Origin: Lachnospiraceae bacterium
Lineage (GTDB): Bacteria; Bacillota; Clostridia; Lachnospirales; Lachnospiraceae
Assembly (NCBI GenBank): GCA_022768745.1
Contig: JALELK010000107.1
Coordinates: 1-64,000 of the forward strand
DNA length: 64,000 bases
Direction: 5' to 3'
The position numbers and the translations under genes are program-made. Under the pieces are notes generated by a model. That model did not search any database and was not told where the DNA came from. It was given only the letters and a program-made list of their open reading frames with translations. Shown here piece by piece: positions 16,934 through 26,522 of this stretch. Position 1 is the first letter of the stretch. Each line of letters opens with the position of its first letter.

Positions 16934-18391
16934 ATGAGTAAAGTAAGAACAAGATTTGCTCCCAGCCCTACAGGTCGTATGCATGTCGGAAATTTGCGTA
17001 CCGCGTTGTATGCATATTTGATTGCAAAGCATGAGGGCGGGGATTTTATCCTTAGAATAGAGGACACAGACCAGGAGCGTTATGTGGAAGGTGCCGTTGA
17101 TATTATTTATCGTACCTTGGAAGGCACCGGATTGATTCATGATGAGGGACCGGACAAGGATGGCGGTGTGGGACCGTATGTCCAGAGCGAGCGTCAGGCC
17201 CAGGGAATTTATTTAAAATATGCCAAGGAGCTCATTGAAAAAGGAGAGGCATATTACTGCTTCTGTGACCAGGAGCGTTTGGATTCCTTAAAGCAGGAAG
17301 TGGCAGGAAAAGAAATTTCCATCTATGACAAGCATTGTCTGAGTTTATCAAAGGAGGAGATTGAGGCGAACCTTGCTGCAGGAAAGCCCTATGTGATTCG
17401 TCAGAACAATCCTCGCACAGGTACCACTACATTTAAGGATGAAATCTACGGGGATATCACCGTGGATAATGCAGAGTTGGATGATATGATTCTGATTAAG
17501 TCAGACGGCTATCCTACCTACAACTTTGCCAATGTTGTGGATGACCATTTGATGGGAATTACCCATGTGGTTCGTGGAAATGAATATTTGTCATCTTCAC
17601 CAAAGTATAACCGTCTTTATGAGGCATTTGGATGGGAAGTTCCGGTGTATGTACACTGTCCGTTGATCACCAATGAAGAGCATCAAAAGCTCAGCAAGAG
17701 AAGTGGACATTCTTCCTACGAGGATTTGCTGGATCAGGGATTTTTGACAGAGGCCATTATCAATTTTGTGGCACTTCTTGGATGGAGCCCTGAGGATAAT
17801 CAGGAAATCTTTAGTCTGGATGAGTTGGTAAAGGTATTTAACTATCGTCATATGAGTAAATCACCGGCTGTTTTTGATACGGTAAAGCTTCGCTGGATGA
17901 ATGGTGAGTATCTGAAGGCTATGGATTTTGATACTTTCTATGAGATGGCAGAGCCATACATCAAAAAGGTGATTACAAAGGATTACGATTTAAAGAAGAT
18001 TGCAAAGATGGTAAAGACCAGAATTGAAATTTTCCCTGACATCGCAGATCACATTGATTTTTTTGAGGAAGTGCCGGAATATGACATTTCTATGTATGCT
18101 CATAAAAAGATGAAGACAACTCCGGAGACTTCTCTTGAAGTATTGAAGGAAGTATTGCCTACATTAGAGCAGTTGGATGATTATTCAAACGATGCTATTT
18201 ATGCAGCTCTCAGCGGATTTGTAGCTGAGAAGGGATATAAGAATGGCTATGTTTTGTGGCCGGTACGTACAGCGGTTTCAGGAAAGCAGATGACTCCGGG
18301 TGGTGCAACAGAGATTATGGAAGTCATCGGCAAAGAGGAATCTCTCGCCCGTATAAAAAAGGCTATTGAAAAACTGGAAAATGAAATCTAA
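16934..18391 (+). CDS. gltX: Glutamyl-tRNA synthetase
   Basis: A 485-residue class I synthetase that charges tRNA-Glu and, in organisms using the amidotransferase route, also tRNA-Gln. The signature [19 protein letters not shown] carries the HIGH motif (HVGN). KLSKR is seen in [12 protein letters not shown], and the central editing-like and anticodon regions are of ordinary length. GAAAGG lies before the ATG. No terminator separates it from the helicase gene 63 bases on, so read-through is likely. Confidence 0.96.
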   Translation: MSKVRTRFAPSPTGRMHVGNLRTALYAYLIAKHEGGDFILRIEDTDQERYVEGAVDIIYRTLEGTGLIHDEGPDKDGGVGPYVQSERQAQGIYLKYAKELIEKGEAYYCFCDQERLDSLKQEVAGKEISIYDKHCLSLSKEEIEANLAAGKPYVIRQNNPRTGTTTFKDEIYGDITVDNAELDDMILIKSDGYPTYNFANVVDDHLMGITHVVRGNEYLSSSPKYNRLYEAFGWEVPVYVHCPLITNEEHQKLSKRSGHSSYEDLLDQGFLTEAIINFVALLGWSPEDNQEIFSLDELVKVFNYRHMSKSPAVFDTVKLRWMNGEYLKAMDFDTFYEMAEPYIKKVITKDYDLKKIAKMVKTRIEIFPDIADHIDFFEEVPEYDISMYAHKKMKTTPETSLEVLKEVLPTLEQLDDYSNDAIYAALSGFVAEKGYKNGYVLWPVRTAVSGKQMTPGGATEIMEVIGKEESLARIKKAIEKLENEI

Positions 18392-18454
18392 ATTTTCAAA
18401 TATAAAATAAAAAGGTGCAGTGGATAGATAAGAGAAGAGTGGGAAGGAAAGTTT

Positions 18455-20368
18455 ATGCTAAGCCTATCACAGAAGTTGGCGGTGTCCCACGGAGACGGCC
18501 CTTGCCTTACCTTGGCAGGTCCAGGTTCCGGAAAGACCACCGTTTTGACCAGACGAATCCGTTCTCTTATCAGAGAAAAAGGTATTTCCCCGGAAAAGAT
18601 ACTGGTGATTACCTTTACGAAAGCCGCTGCAATGGAAATGAAGGAGCGCTTTGATTCTTTGATGGAACAAAGCGCTCCTGTTGTTTTTGGTACTTTTCAT
18701 TCTGTATTTTACGGGATGTTGCGAGGGGAAAGATATTTTCATGGATACCAGCTATTGACCGGGAAACAAAAATACGAAATTTTACGGGAAGTTGCGGCTG
18801 CCTGTAAGGTGGTAATAGAACAGGAAGACGCCTTTGAAATTATGGAAAAGGAGATAAGCTTTATAAAAAATGCCATGATTTCTTCAAAGGATTACAGTGA
18901 AAAGTCCTTTTTCGGACAGGATATTTGCAAACTTTTGGAACATTATGAAGCCAGAAAAGTTTCCTATCGTTTGATGGATTTCGATGATATGTTGTCAAGG
19001 ACCTTGGACTTGTTGGAACAGAATAAAGAATTCCGGGCTAAGTGGCAAGAGCGATTTTCTTACCTTTTGATTGATGAGGTGCAGGATATGAATCTGCTGC
19101 AATATCGGGCGATAAAAATTTTGGCTGAGCCGGAAAACAATATTTTTATGGTGGGGGATGATGATCAGTCTATCTATGGGTTTCGCGGGGCAAATCCAAA
19201 GATTATGCAGAGTTTTTTGGCAGACTACCCGAATGGTAAGCAGATTTTTTTACAGGAAAATTTTCGGAGCGGGAAATGTATTGTGGAGGCAGCCTGTCGG
19301 TTAATTGCCCACAATTCCGAGAGATTTGATAAGACAATCGTGGCTTCTTCTCAGGAGATAGGAAAGATAGAGACAGAAGGATTTGAAACCTGGGAGCAGG
19401 AGATAGATGCAATCTGTTTAAAGTTAAAAGAAAGACATCTTAAGGGGCAGAATTATGATGGTATGGCGGTACTTTTTCGGAACCACAGCGGAGCCTGGGA
19501 TTTGATGGAACAGTTGCGGGAGGAAAAGATTCCTTTTGTGATAAAAGAAAAAATCCCCAATCCTTATCTACATCCGGTAGTACTGGATTTGATTTCCTAT
19601 CTCAGACTGTCCACGGGAATGTTGCACCGAAGGGATTTGTTTCGGGTGATGAATGCTCCCAACCGGTATCTGTCCCGGTCAAGTGTTGCAAGGGAATGGA
19701 TTAGCTTTGATAACTGGAAAGAGTTTTACAGAGAACAACCCTGGATTTATGAGAGAATAGAACTTTTGGAGCGGGATATGAAGTTCATCCGTCAATTGTC
19801 CGGGGCAGGAGCTCTTATGTATGTAAGGCGAAAAATTGGTTATGATAGCCACTTAGAGAAAAAGGCAAGGTCAAAAGAGGAATTAAAACACTGGCTGGAA
19901 GTTGCAGATAGCTTGTCAAGACTGGCAAAGGGAACGAAAAATGTTGGTCAGTTGTTACGCAAGTGGGAAGAGGAGAAATCCTGGGCAGATACCTATGCCT
20001 TACAGGAGATGTCACAGAAAAAAGAAGGAGTGCATCTGTATACCTTACATGGAACCAAAGGGTTAGAGTTTGATGAAGTGTTTATCATAGATTGTAATGA
20101 AGAAAACATCCCGTCAGGGAAGGCGGATACGCCGGAAAAGATACAGGAGGAGAGACGACTTTTTTATGTGGGAATCACCAGAGCGAAGAAAACAGTCTAT
20201 CTTTACTATTTAAAGGAAACTTTGGACAAGAAAAATCGCCCCTCGCGTTTCCTTTTGGAAATGCAAGAGGCGAGAATGGATTCTTATTCGATGACTTCGT
20301 CGGAGTCGTCCTCCTCCAATAATTCGTCAAAACGCTTTGCGACTTTTTCGTATTCTTCGTCGGACTGA
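18455..20368 (+). CDS. UvrD/PcrA-type superfamily 1 DNA helicase
   Basis: A 637-residue 3'-5' helicase. Motifs in order: Ia region LSLSQKLAV, Walker A LAGPGSGKTTVL (K27), Walker B DEVQDMN, motif III VGDDDQSIYGFRGA, motif IV region LQENFRSG, motif V LHGTKGLEFDEVFI and motif VI RRLFYVGITRAKK. It is shorter than PcrA (about 720-750). The family normally ends near PSRFLLEM, here about residue 610. The last 28 or so residues (Ser-rich, SSESSSSNNSSK) are read antisense to the convergent DUF1292 gene. GGAAGG precedes the ATG. Specific role (repair or recombination) not assignable. Confidence 0.9.
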   Translation: MLSLSQKLAVSHGDGPCLTLAGPGSGKTTVLTRRIRSLIREKGISPEKILVITFTKAAAMEMKERFDSLMEQSAPVVFGTFHSVFYGMLRGERYFHGYQLLTGKQKYEILREVAAACKVVIEQEDAFEIMEKEISFIKNAMISSKDYSEKSFFGQDICKLLEHYEARKVSYRLMDFDDMLSRTLDLLEQNKEFRAKWQERFSYLLIDEVQDMNLLQYRAIKILAEPENNIFMVGDDDQSIYGFRGANPKIMQSFLADYPNGKQIFLQENFRSGKCIVEAACRLIAHNSERFDKTIVASSQEIGKIETEGFETWEQEIDAICLKLKERHLKGQNYDGMAVLFRNHSGAWDLMEQLREEKIPFVIKEKIPNPYLHPVVLDLISYLRLSTGMLHRRDLFRVMNAPNRYLSRSSVAREWISFDNWKEFYREQPWIYERIELLERDMKFIRQLSGAGALMYVRRKIGYDSHLEKKARSKEELKHWLEVADSLSRLAKGTKNVGQLLRKWEEEKSWADTYALQEMSQKKEGVHLYTLHGTKGLEFDEVFIIDCNEENIPSGKADTPEKIQEERRLFYVGITRAKKTVYLYYLKETLDKKNRPSRFLLEMQEARMDSYSMTSSESSSSNNSSKRFATFSYSSSD

Positions 20369-20607
20369 ATGTTGTCCAGAGAAGGTGTTCCCTCTTCGTC
20401 TTCAAAGTAGCGATAGATGTAAACGGTATCGTCGTCACCCCAGGCTTTTCCGTCCTGCTCAATAGGGAGCAATACGATGTAATCCTGCTCATCCAAATCG
20501 AAAATCGTAAGGATTTCGCAGGTAACCTCAGAACCGTCATCCATATCAAGGGTTACTACCACATCATCATCGTTGTCATCAACCGGGAAAATATCATTAT
20601 CTGCCAT
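20284..20607 (-). CDS. DUF1292 family acidic protein
   Basis: A 107-residue, strongly acidic protein of the DUF1292 (YrzB-like) family: EVTCEILTIFDLDEQDYIVL, LPIEQDGKAWGDDDTVYIYR and RFDELLEE. No function is known for the family. AGGAG before the ATG at 20607 confirms that the gene is read. Its last 85 bases overlap the 3' end of the helicase gene in opposite orientation, so the two mRNAs would be complementary there. Confidence 0.9.
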   Translation of the reverse strand: MADNDIFPVDDNDDDVVVTLDMDDGSEVTCEILTIFDLDEQDYIVLLPIEQDGKAWGDDDTVYIYRYFEDEEGTPSLDNIQSDEEYEKVAKRFDELLEEDDSDEVIE

Positions 20608-20662
20608 ATGTCTCTCCTTTTCTAGATAGCATTGTGTTTATGAAAAGATTATACGAAAGGAA

Positions 20663-20691
20663 TTGGAAAAAAGCAATATATCAAGTATAAT
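20663..20691 (+). promoter_or_regulatory. Sigma-A promoter of the GlgX-like gene
   Basis: TTGGAA at 20663-20668, a 17-base spacer and TATAAT at 20686-20691, about 50 bases upstream of the ATG at 20745. Confidence 0.7.
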
Positions 20692-20744
20692 GATAGTATA
20701 TTATGCCATAAATGTGATATGAATCAGAAATATGCGAGGATTGT

Positions 20745-22601
20745 ATGAAGACTAGAATAGGTGATTTTGAAGACTATGGTACAAGTATAACTGAGGATGG
20801 AGTGATGTTTACATTTTACGTGGATGGGGAGGACCCCTGTTCCATTGTATTTTATAACAGCACTACATTTGCACCGGAGCAACAGGTACAAGTCCCGGAG
20901 GATTACCGGATTGGAAATGTGTATTCGGTGGTTTGCATCGGACAAAATATCAAGCATTGTTGTTATCGGCTGTTGCAGGGGAAAGACAGCTTTGTGGATG
21001 ATTATGCTCATTTGGTGGTGGGGAGAAATCACTGGAATGACAGCACAAGGGCAGATAAAAATTATCAGGTGTTTGGAGGAATCCCTGTTTCACAATATGT
21101 CTGGCAAAATCAAAATCCAAAGATAAAGCCGGCGGATATGATTTTATATAAGCTTCATATGCGTGGGTTTACCATGAATCACGGAATGCGTCGGGGACAA
21201 AAGGGAACCTACAAAGGTCTGATGGCAGGGGTGGATGAACTAAAAAAATTGGGAATCACTTCCTTGGAATTGCAGCCTATTTATGATTTTGAAGAGATGA
21301 TGCTGGAAAAGAAACAATCCATTGGTCCCAAGGGGCAGATAGAATCCAGGGTTAACTTTACGGACAAGCTGAATTATTGGGGATACGGACCGGCTTTTCA
21401 TATGGCACCAAAAGCCAGTTATTTTGGCGGGAAAGAGGCTTGTGACCACTGCAAGGAAATGATTGATTTCATACATGGTAAAGGTATGGAAGTGATTTTG
21501 GAGATGTCCTTTACCCAGGAGGCAACTTCTGATTACATTATGGATTGTCTGTGGTATTGGGTCAGGGAATACCGGGTGGACGGTTTTCATCTGTTAGGCA
21601 GTGTGGTGCCCATTGAGAGAATTGCAAAATCCCAAAGGCTGGCTCGTACAAAAATCTTTTTTGACCATATTCCGCAGGCAATATTAGATGCAGAAAAGGG
21701 CAGAAAGCATCTGTTTGTTTACAACGATAGTTTTATGTGTGTATGTCGTCAGCTTCAAAACCATATGCAGGGCTCTATGGTTCAGTTTACCAATTATCTC
21801 AGACGGCAGAATGACAGATATGGATTTGTAAATTATATTGCCAATACCAGTGGATTTACTTTGGCAGATTCCTACAGTTACGGAGAAAAGCATAACAGGG
21901 ATAACGGAGAAGAAAACCGGGATGGAAACAATATCAACTACAGTTATAATTGTGGTGTGGAGGGAGAAACCAAAAATCGTCGGATTCTTGCCCAGCGAAT
22001 GAAGGAGATGCGAAACGGACTGTGTTCGGTGTTTCTTTCCCAATCGATTCCGCTTTTACAAGCGGGAGATGAGGTGGCAAATTCCCAGGGAGGAAATAAC
22101 AACCCTTATTGTCAGGACAATTCCATAGGTTGGGTGCAGTATGGCACTACAAAGGGGCGAGGACAGCTTTTGGATTTTACAAAAAAACTGATAGCCTTTC
22201 GAAAAGCCCATCCGGTTATTTGTATGGAAGGGGCTATGAAAATGTCAGACTACAAGCATCTGGGAGTGCCGGATTTATCCTATCATGGCAGTGAACCCTG
22301 GCTTATGGGCATTGGAGAGGAAATGAAAGCCATTGGCATTTTATATGGGGGAGAATATCAGAATCCTGCCGAGGAATACGTCTATGTGGCGTATAATTAT
22401 CACTATGAGGATGTGTGGATAGCAATTCCCAAAATTCCCAGATCCGGTAACTGGTCTCTCGTAACGAATACGGCAATGGAAGACACCTTTTCCTTTTCGC
22501 CAACACCATTAAAGGAACAGCAAAAAATTATGGTTCCCAAAGGGTCTGTGTCTATTTTGACATTTCAAAAGAGCGGGGGTTCTTTGCAAAATACACAGTA
22601 A
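20745..22601 (+). CDS. GlgX/isoamylase-like GH13 protein lacking catalytic residues
   Basis: A 618-residue protein collinear with glycogen debranching enzyme GlgX: N-terminal beta domain, a (beta/alpha)8 core, then the near-perfect family stretches GEKHNRDNGEENRDGN and GGNNNPYCQDNSIGWV. All four GH13 signature regions are altered. Region I (DVVYNHT) reads E253-M-S-F-T-Q-E. Region II (FRFDLA) reads FHLLGS, so the nucleophile Asp is Leu284. Region III's acid Glu is Asp307 in KIFFDH. Region IV (AHDGFTL) reads NTSGFTL. It should therefore bind but not cleave alpha-glucan; that is inference. It has its own promoter. Downstream is a DUF5662 gene 18 bases away. Confidence 0.85.
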   Translation: MKTRIGDFEDYGTSITEDGVMFTFYVDGEDPCSIVFYNSTTFAPEQQVQVPEDYRIGNVYSVVCIGQNIKHCCYRLLQGKDSFVDDYAHLVVGRNHWNDSTRADKNYQVFGGIPVSQYVWQNQNPKIKPADMILYKLHMRGFTMNHGMRRGQKGTYKGLMAGVDELKKLGITSLELQPIYDFEEMMLEKKQSIGPKGQIESRVNFTDKLNYWGYGPAFHMAPKASYFGGKEACDHCKEMIDFIHGKGMEVILEMSFTQEATSDYIMDCLWYWVREYRVDGFHLLGSVVPIERIAKSQRLARTKIFFDHIPQAILDAEKGRKHLFVYNDSFMCVCRQLQNHMQGSMVQFTNYLRRQNDRYGFVNYIANTSGFTLADSYSYGEKHNRDNGEENRDGNNINYSYNCGVEGETKNRRILAQRMKEMRNGLCSVFLSQSIPLLQAGDEVANSQGGNNNPYCQDNSIGWVQYGTTKGRGQLLDFTKKLIAFRKAHPVICMEGAMKMSDYKHLGVPDLSYHGSEPWLMGIGEEMKAIGILYGGEYQNPAEEYVYVAYNYHYEDVWIAIPKIPRSGNWSLVTNTAMEDTFSFSPTPLKEQQKIMVPKGSVSILTFQKSGGSLQNTQ

Positions 22602-22619
22602 AGAGGTAATATTAGACTT

Positions 22620-23153
22620 ATGAAAGCTTGGGAACATTTTAAAACAATTAATCACCACAAACGTCTGGTGTGTCAGGGATGTTTTGCAGTGGGACTTTAC
22701 AAACAGGGACTGTTGCATGATATGTCAAAATATAATCCCGTTGAGTTTTTAGTGGGATGTAAGTATTTTCAAGGGGACCGGAGTCCGAATAATGCAGAGA
22801 GGGAGGCTACGGGGGTTTCTATGGCATGGCTTCATCACAAGGGCCGCAACAAGCATCACTTTGAATATTGGATTGATTATGGAATCGGAAAAGATGTGGG
22901 GATTGTGGGTATGGAGATGCCTACAAAATATGTGGTGGAGATGTTTATGGACAGAATCGCCGCCAGCAAAACCTACATGAAGGATGCTTACACAGATTCG
23001 TGTCCGTTGGAATACTACGAAAAAGGTAAGCACAAATATATCATTCACCCTAATACAGAGGCACTTTTGAGAGAACTTTTGGAGATGCTGGCGCAAAAGG
23101 GTGAGAAAGAGACATTTGCGTACATTAGAGAAAACGTACTAAAAAATAAATAG
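22620..23153 (+). CDS. DUF5662 family protein
   Basis: A 177-residue protein of a family I recall as DUF5662. The His- and Asp-rich sequence (LLHDMSKYNPVEF, AWLHHKGRNKHHFEYWIDY, then MPTKYVVEMFMDR) has the look of an HD-type metal-binding helical fold: HD in HDMSKY, and HH pairs further on. No substrate can be proposed. A GAGG about 12 bases before the ATG is rather distant. It lies between the GlgX-like gene and trpS with short gaps, probably one transcript. Confidence 0.75.
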   Translation: MKAWEHFKTINHHKRLVCQGCFAVGLYKQGLLHDMSKYNPVEFLVGCKYFQGDRSPNNAEREATGVSMAWLHHKGRNKHHFEYWIDYGIGKDVGIVGMEMPTKYVVEMFMDRIAASKTYMKDAYTDSCPLEYYEKGKHKYIIHPNTEALLRELLEMLAQKGEKETFAYIRENVLKNK

Positions 23154-23166
23154 GAGAGGTTTAAAA

Positions 23167-24171
23167 ATGGAAAAAGAGAAGAAAATTTTGTACAGTGGAA
23201 TGCAGGCTACAGGCACATTGACATTAGGAAATTACTTGGGAGCACTGAAAAACTGGGTGGATTTGTGTGACGAGTATGAATGCTTTTATGGGGTGATGGA
23301 TTTACATTCACTGACCATTCGACAGAATCCTACAGAGTTTCGTCAAAATGCCAGAAAGCTGTACGCTTTGTATGTGGCAGCGGGATTAGATCCTGAGAAA
23401 AATTGCGTATACTATCAGTCCCATGTGTCTGCCCATGCGGAGTTGGGATGGATTTTGGATTGCTTTACTTATATGGGTGAGTTAAACCGTATGACACAGT
23501 TTAAAGATAAGGCCAGCAAGCATGCAGATAACATCAATGCAGGACTTTATACCTATCCGGTGTTGATGGCCGCAGATATTTTATTGTATCAGGCGGATGT
23601 GGTTCCTGTTGGAGTGGATCAGAAGCAACATTTGGAAATCACCAGAGATATTGCAGAGCGATTTAACAACCTTTATGGAGATGTGTTTACCATTCCGGAA
23701 CCATACATTGGCAAGGCAGGAGCCAAGATTATGAGTCTGCAGGAGCCGTCAAAAAAGATGTCCAAGTCAGATGAAAATCTCAATGCCACAATTTTGCTTT
23801 TGGATGACAAGGATACCATCATCCGTAAGTTTAAGCGAGCTGTGACAGATTCTGATGCCTGTGTCAGATACGGAGAGGATAAGCCGGGAATCAGCAATCT
23901 TATGAATATTTATGGCTGTGTAACCAGAAAATCAAATGAGGAAATCGAGAGAGAATTTGAAGGAAAAGGTTACGGAGACTTTAAGCTGGCTGTTGGCGAG
24001 GCAGTGGCTGACGAACTGGCACCAATCCAAAAGAAATATGAGGAATTGATGAAGGACAAGGCCTATATTGAAGGCTGCATCAAAGAGAATGACGACAAGG
24101 CCAGATATTTTGCTACAAAAACTCTTCGCAAGGTTCAGAAAAAAGTGGGCCTGACAGAATTGATTCGATAA
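23167..24171 (+). CDS. trpS: Tryptophanyl-tRNA synthetase
   Basis: A 334-residue class I synthetase of usual length. ATGTLTLGNYLGAL carries the HIGH-equivalent motif, GVDQKQHLEITRDIAERFN the Trp/AMP pocket and SKKMSKSDEN the KMSKS loop. GAGAGG lies before the ATG. No T-box-like leader is visible, since only 13 bases separate it from the DUF5662 gene. Confidence 0.96.
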   Translation: MEKEKKILYSGMQATGTLTLGNYLGALKNWVDLCDEYECFYGVMDLHSLTIRQNPTEFRQNARKLYALYVAAGLDPEKNCVYYQSHVSAHAELGWILDCFTYMGELNRMTQFKDKASKHADNINAGLYTYPVLMAADILLYQADVVPVGVDQKQHLEITRDIAERFNNLYGDVFTIPEPYIGKAGAKIMSLQEPSKKMSKSDENLNATILLLDDKDTIIRKFKRAVTDSDACVRYGEDKPGISNLMNIYGCVTRKSNEEIEREFEGKGYGDFKLAVGEAVADELAPIQKKYEELMKDKAYIEGCIKENDDKARYFATKTLRKVQKKVGLTELIR

Positions 24172-24210
24172 AAATACCAAAGTGGAAAGGCACTTGAAAG
24201 GTTGGCTGAA

Positions 24211-24218
24211 CATACAAT
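24211..24218 (+). promoter_or_regulatory. Sigma-E-type -10 element before sigK
   Basis: CATACAAT exactly matches the -10 consensus of sporulation sigma-E promoters (CATACA-T), 25 bases upstream of the sigK start. sigK is sigma-E-dependent in Bacillus and Clostridioides. No clear -35 is seen 14-16 bases upstream. Confidence 0.4.
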
Positions 24219-24243
24219 ATAAAAAATGATTTCTTGAGGAAGC

Positions 24244-24870
24244 TTGAAAACATTTTTAGACCCTTTGAGTGCGGAAGAAGAACGTTTTCTCCTGGAAAAA
24301 ATGGAGCAAGGTGATAGCGAGGCGAAACACAGGCTGATTGAACATAATATGCGTCTGGTAGCTCATGTGGCAAAGAAGTATTATGGGCCAAATGAGGATA
24401 CGGAGGATTTGCTTTCCATTGGCACAATTGGGTTGGTTAAGGCGGTTGACACCTACAATGTCAGGAAAGGATATAAACTGGCAACCTATGCGGCCAGATG
24501 TATTGATAATGAGCTTTTGATGTATTTTCGCGGCAAGAAAAAGCAGGCTAGAGATATTTCCCTTTTTGAACCCATTGGGCGGGATAAAGAGGGAAATCAA
24601 ATCCGGCTTTATGATGTACTGGAGCAGGATACATCAGATATTGCAGAGGAAATGGATAAGCAAAATCATATTTCCAGTTTGAGGTATTTGGTGGATGAAG
24701 TGCTAGATGCCAGAGAAAAAGACATTATTGTGAAACGGTATGGTTTGGGCGGGGAAAATCGGTACACCCAAAAACAAATTGCCGAGAAATTAAACATCTC
24801 CAGATCCTATGTTTCCCGTATCGAAAAACGCGGATTGGAAAAATTGAGAATTGCATTGGAAAATCAATGA
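24244..24870 (+). CDS. sigK: Sporulation sigma factor sigma-K, uninterrupted and without pro-sequence
   Basis: A 208-residue sigma-70 family factor closest to sigma-K/E: LIEHNMRLVAHVAKKY, EDLLSIGTIGLVKAVDTYN, KLATYAARCIDNELLM, then region 4 YTQKQIAEKLNISRSYVSRIEKRGLEKL. Sigma-K directs late mother-cell genes. The TTG start has GAGGA only three bases upstream; an in-frame TGA lies two codons before it, so no longer N-terminus exists. It lacks the 20-residue pro-sequence of the Bacillus protein, as in C. difficile, and is not split by a skin element. A second sigma family member (sigma-E) is a weaker alternative. A terminator follows. Confidence 0.85.
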   Translation: MKTFLDPLSAEEERFLLEKMEQGDSEAKHRLIEHNMRLVAHVAKKYYGPNEDTEDLLSIGTIGLVKAVDTYNVRKGYKLATYAARCIDNELLMYFRGKKKQARDISLFEPIGRDKEGNQIRLYDVLEQDTSDIAEEMDKQNHISSLRYLVDEVLDAREKDIIVKRYGLGGENRYTQKQIAEKLNISRSYVSRIEKRGLEKLRIALENQ

Positions 24871-24881
24871 TAAACTCTTGA

Positions 24882-24920
24882 AAAAGATGGAATCTATGTT
24901 ATGATAGTTCCATCTTTTTT
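24882..24920 (+). terminator. Rho-independent terminator after sigK
   Basis: The stem AAAAGATGGAA (24882-24892) pairs perfectly with TTCCATCTTTT (24908-24918) and the T run continues. It separates sigK from comM. Confidence 0.88.
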
Positions 24921-24977
24921 CGTTATGTCGTTTCGACAAATTTTCACAAAAACTGAACAATTTAAAGGAGGAGCGGA

Positions 24978-26522
24978 ATGTATAGTCTTGTACATACGGC
25001 TACTTTGTGTGGAATCGATTCTGTGCTGGTGGCTGTGGAGGCTGATATCAGTAACGGTATGCCTATGTTTTCTATGGTGGGATTTTTAGCCTCAGAGGTA
25101 AAAGAGTCAAAGGACCGGGTGAGAACCGCAATGAAAAATTGTGGGTATGAGATGCCGGTAAAGAAAATCACCGTTAATTTTTCCCCGGCAAATGTGAGAA
25201 AATCCGGTTCCGGTTTTGACTTGCCGGTGGCAATTGCTGTGTTGTCAGCCTTGGATGAAATTGAAAAAGAGAAATTAGAACGTGCGGTTTTTATAGGAGA
25301 GTTGTCTCTGGACGGAAAGGTATCCGGAGTTACCGGTGTGCTTTCTATGGTGATTTGTGCAAAGGAGGCAGGAATGAAAATGTGCATAGTCCCGAAAGAA
25401 AATGAAAAGGAGGCAAAGTTGATTCCCGGTATTATGATTATCGGGGTGAGCCATTTGCAGGAAGTCATCTGGTTTTTGAAAACAGGAGAATTATGTGAGG
25501 ATGACCAGGAAAAAGAACCGGTTCATACAAAACCTGCGTCTCGCGGAGAACAACATGATTTTTCAGAAATCAACGGACAGTTGGTTTTGCGGAGAGCATG
25601 TGAAATTGCCATTTCCGGTATGCATAATTTATTGATGGTAGGACCGCCGGGGGCGGGAAAAACCATGGTGGCAAAATGTATTCCCTCTATCTTGCCGCCT
25701 ATGACAGAAAAGGAACAGATTGAACTTTCCAAAATATACAGCGTGTGTGGATTGTTTTCGGAAAGGGAATCTCTGATGGAGAGCAGACCCTATCGAAATC
25801 CTCATCATACCATAACAGAACAGGGATTAACCGGCGGGGGAAGAGACCCTAAGCCCGGGGAGATATCTCTGGCCCATGGTGGTGTGTTGTTTTTGGATGA
25901 GCTGACAGAATTTAAAAAGAGTACACTGGAAGTGTTACGCCAGCCTTTGGAGGACAAAGCAGTTACCATTGCAAGAGTTGGGGGAACCTATCGTTTCCCG
26001 GCAGACTTTGTACTGGTAGCTGCTATGAATCCCTGCAACTGTGGGTATTATCCGGATATGAGCAGATGCCATTGTACCACCACGTCCATACAGAGACATA
26101 TGAATAAACTGAGCCAGCCCTTACTGGATAGAATTGATTTATGCGTGGAAGTGACTGCGGTGAGGTATGAGGAACTTACAGAAAAAGGGAAAAAGAATGA
26201 AACATCCGAAGAGATAAGGAAAAGAGTCTGCAGAATGCATCAGTTACAGGAAAAGCGATATCAGGGACTTTCCTTTCGGTTCAACAGTGAAATTCCATCC
26301 GGTTTGTTGGAAGAATTTTGCCATTTGGAAAAAGAAGGGGCTGGTTATATGAAAAAAATGTATGAGGAGATGGAACTCACTGCCCGAACTTATCACAAGA
26401 TTTTGCGGGTGGCCAGAACCATTGCAGATATGGATGGGGAAACCCAGATAGCAAAGCGCCATCTGCGGGAGGCGATTTGTTATCGGGGGATAGATAAAAG
26501 TTATTGGGAGAATTGCCTATGA
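24978..26522 (+). CDS. comM: YifB/ComM family Mg-chelatase-like AAA+ ATPase
   Basis: A 514-residue protein with an N-terminal Lon-S5-like domain (VEADISNGMPMFSMVG, NFSPANVRKSGSGFDLPVA), a central Mg-chelatase ATPase (Walker A GPPGAGKTMVAK with K228, Walker B GGVLFLDELTEF) and a C-terminal helical part with a zinc-like NPCNCGYYPDMSRCHC insert. ComM is a branch-migration helicase that helps integrate transformed DNA in Gram-negatives; the role in Clostridia is assumed. GGAGGAG before the ATG. It overlaps dprA by four bases, the second recombination gene of the pair. Confidence 0.93.
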   Translation: MYSLVHTATLCGIDSVLVAVEADISNGMPMFSMVGFLASEVKESKDRVRTAMKNCGYEMPVKKITVNFSPANVRKSGSGFDLPVAIAVLSALDEIEKEKLERAVFIGELSLDGKVSGVTGVLSMVICAKEAGMKMCIVPKENEKEAKLIPGIMIIGVSHLQEVIWFLKTGELCEDDQEKEPVHTKPASRGEQHDFSEINGQLVLRRACEIAISGMHNLLMVGPPGAGKTMVAKCIPSILPPMTEKEQIELSKIYSVCGLFSERESLMESRPYRNPHHTITEQGLTGGGRDPKPGEISLAHGGVLFLDELTEFKKSTLEVLRQPLEDKAVTIARVGGTYRFPADFVLVAAMNPCNCGYYPDMSRCHCTTTSIQRHMNKLSQPLLDRIDLCVEVTAVRYEELTEKGKKNETSEEIRKRVCRMHQLQEKRYQGLSFRFNSEIPSGLLEEFCHLEKEGAGYMKKMYEEMELTARTYHKILRVARTIADMDGETQIAKRHLREAICYRGIDKSYWENCL

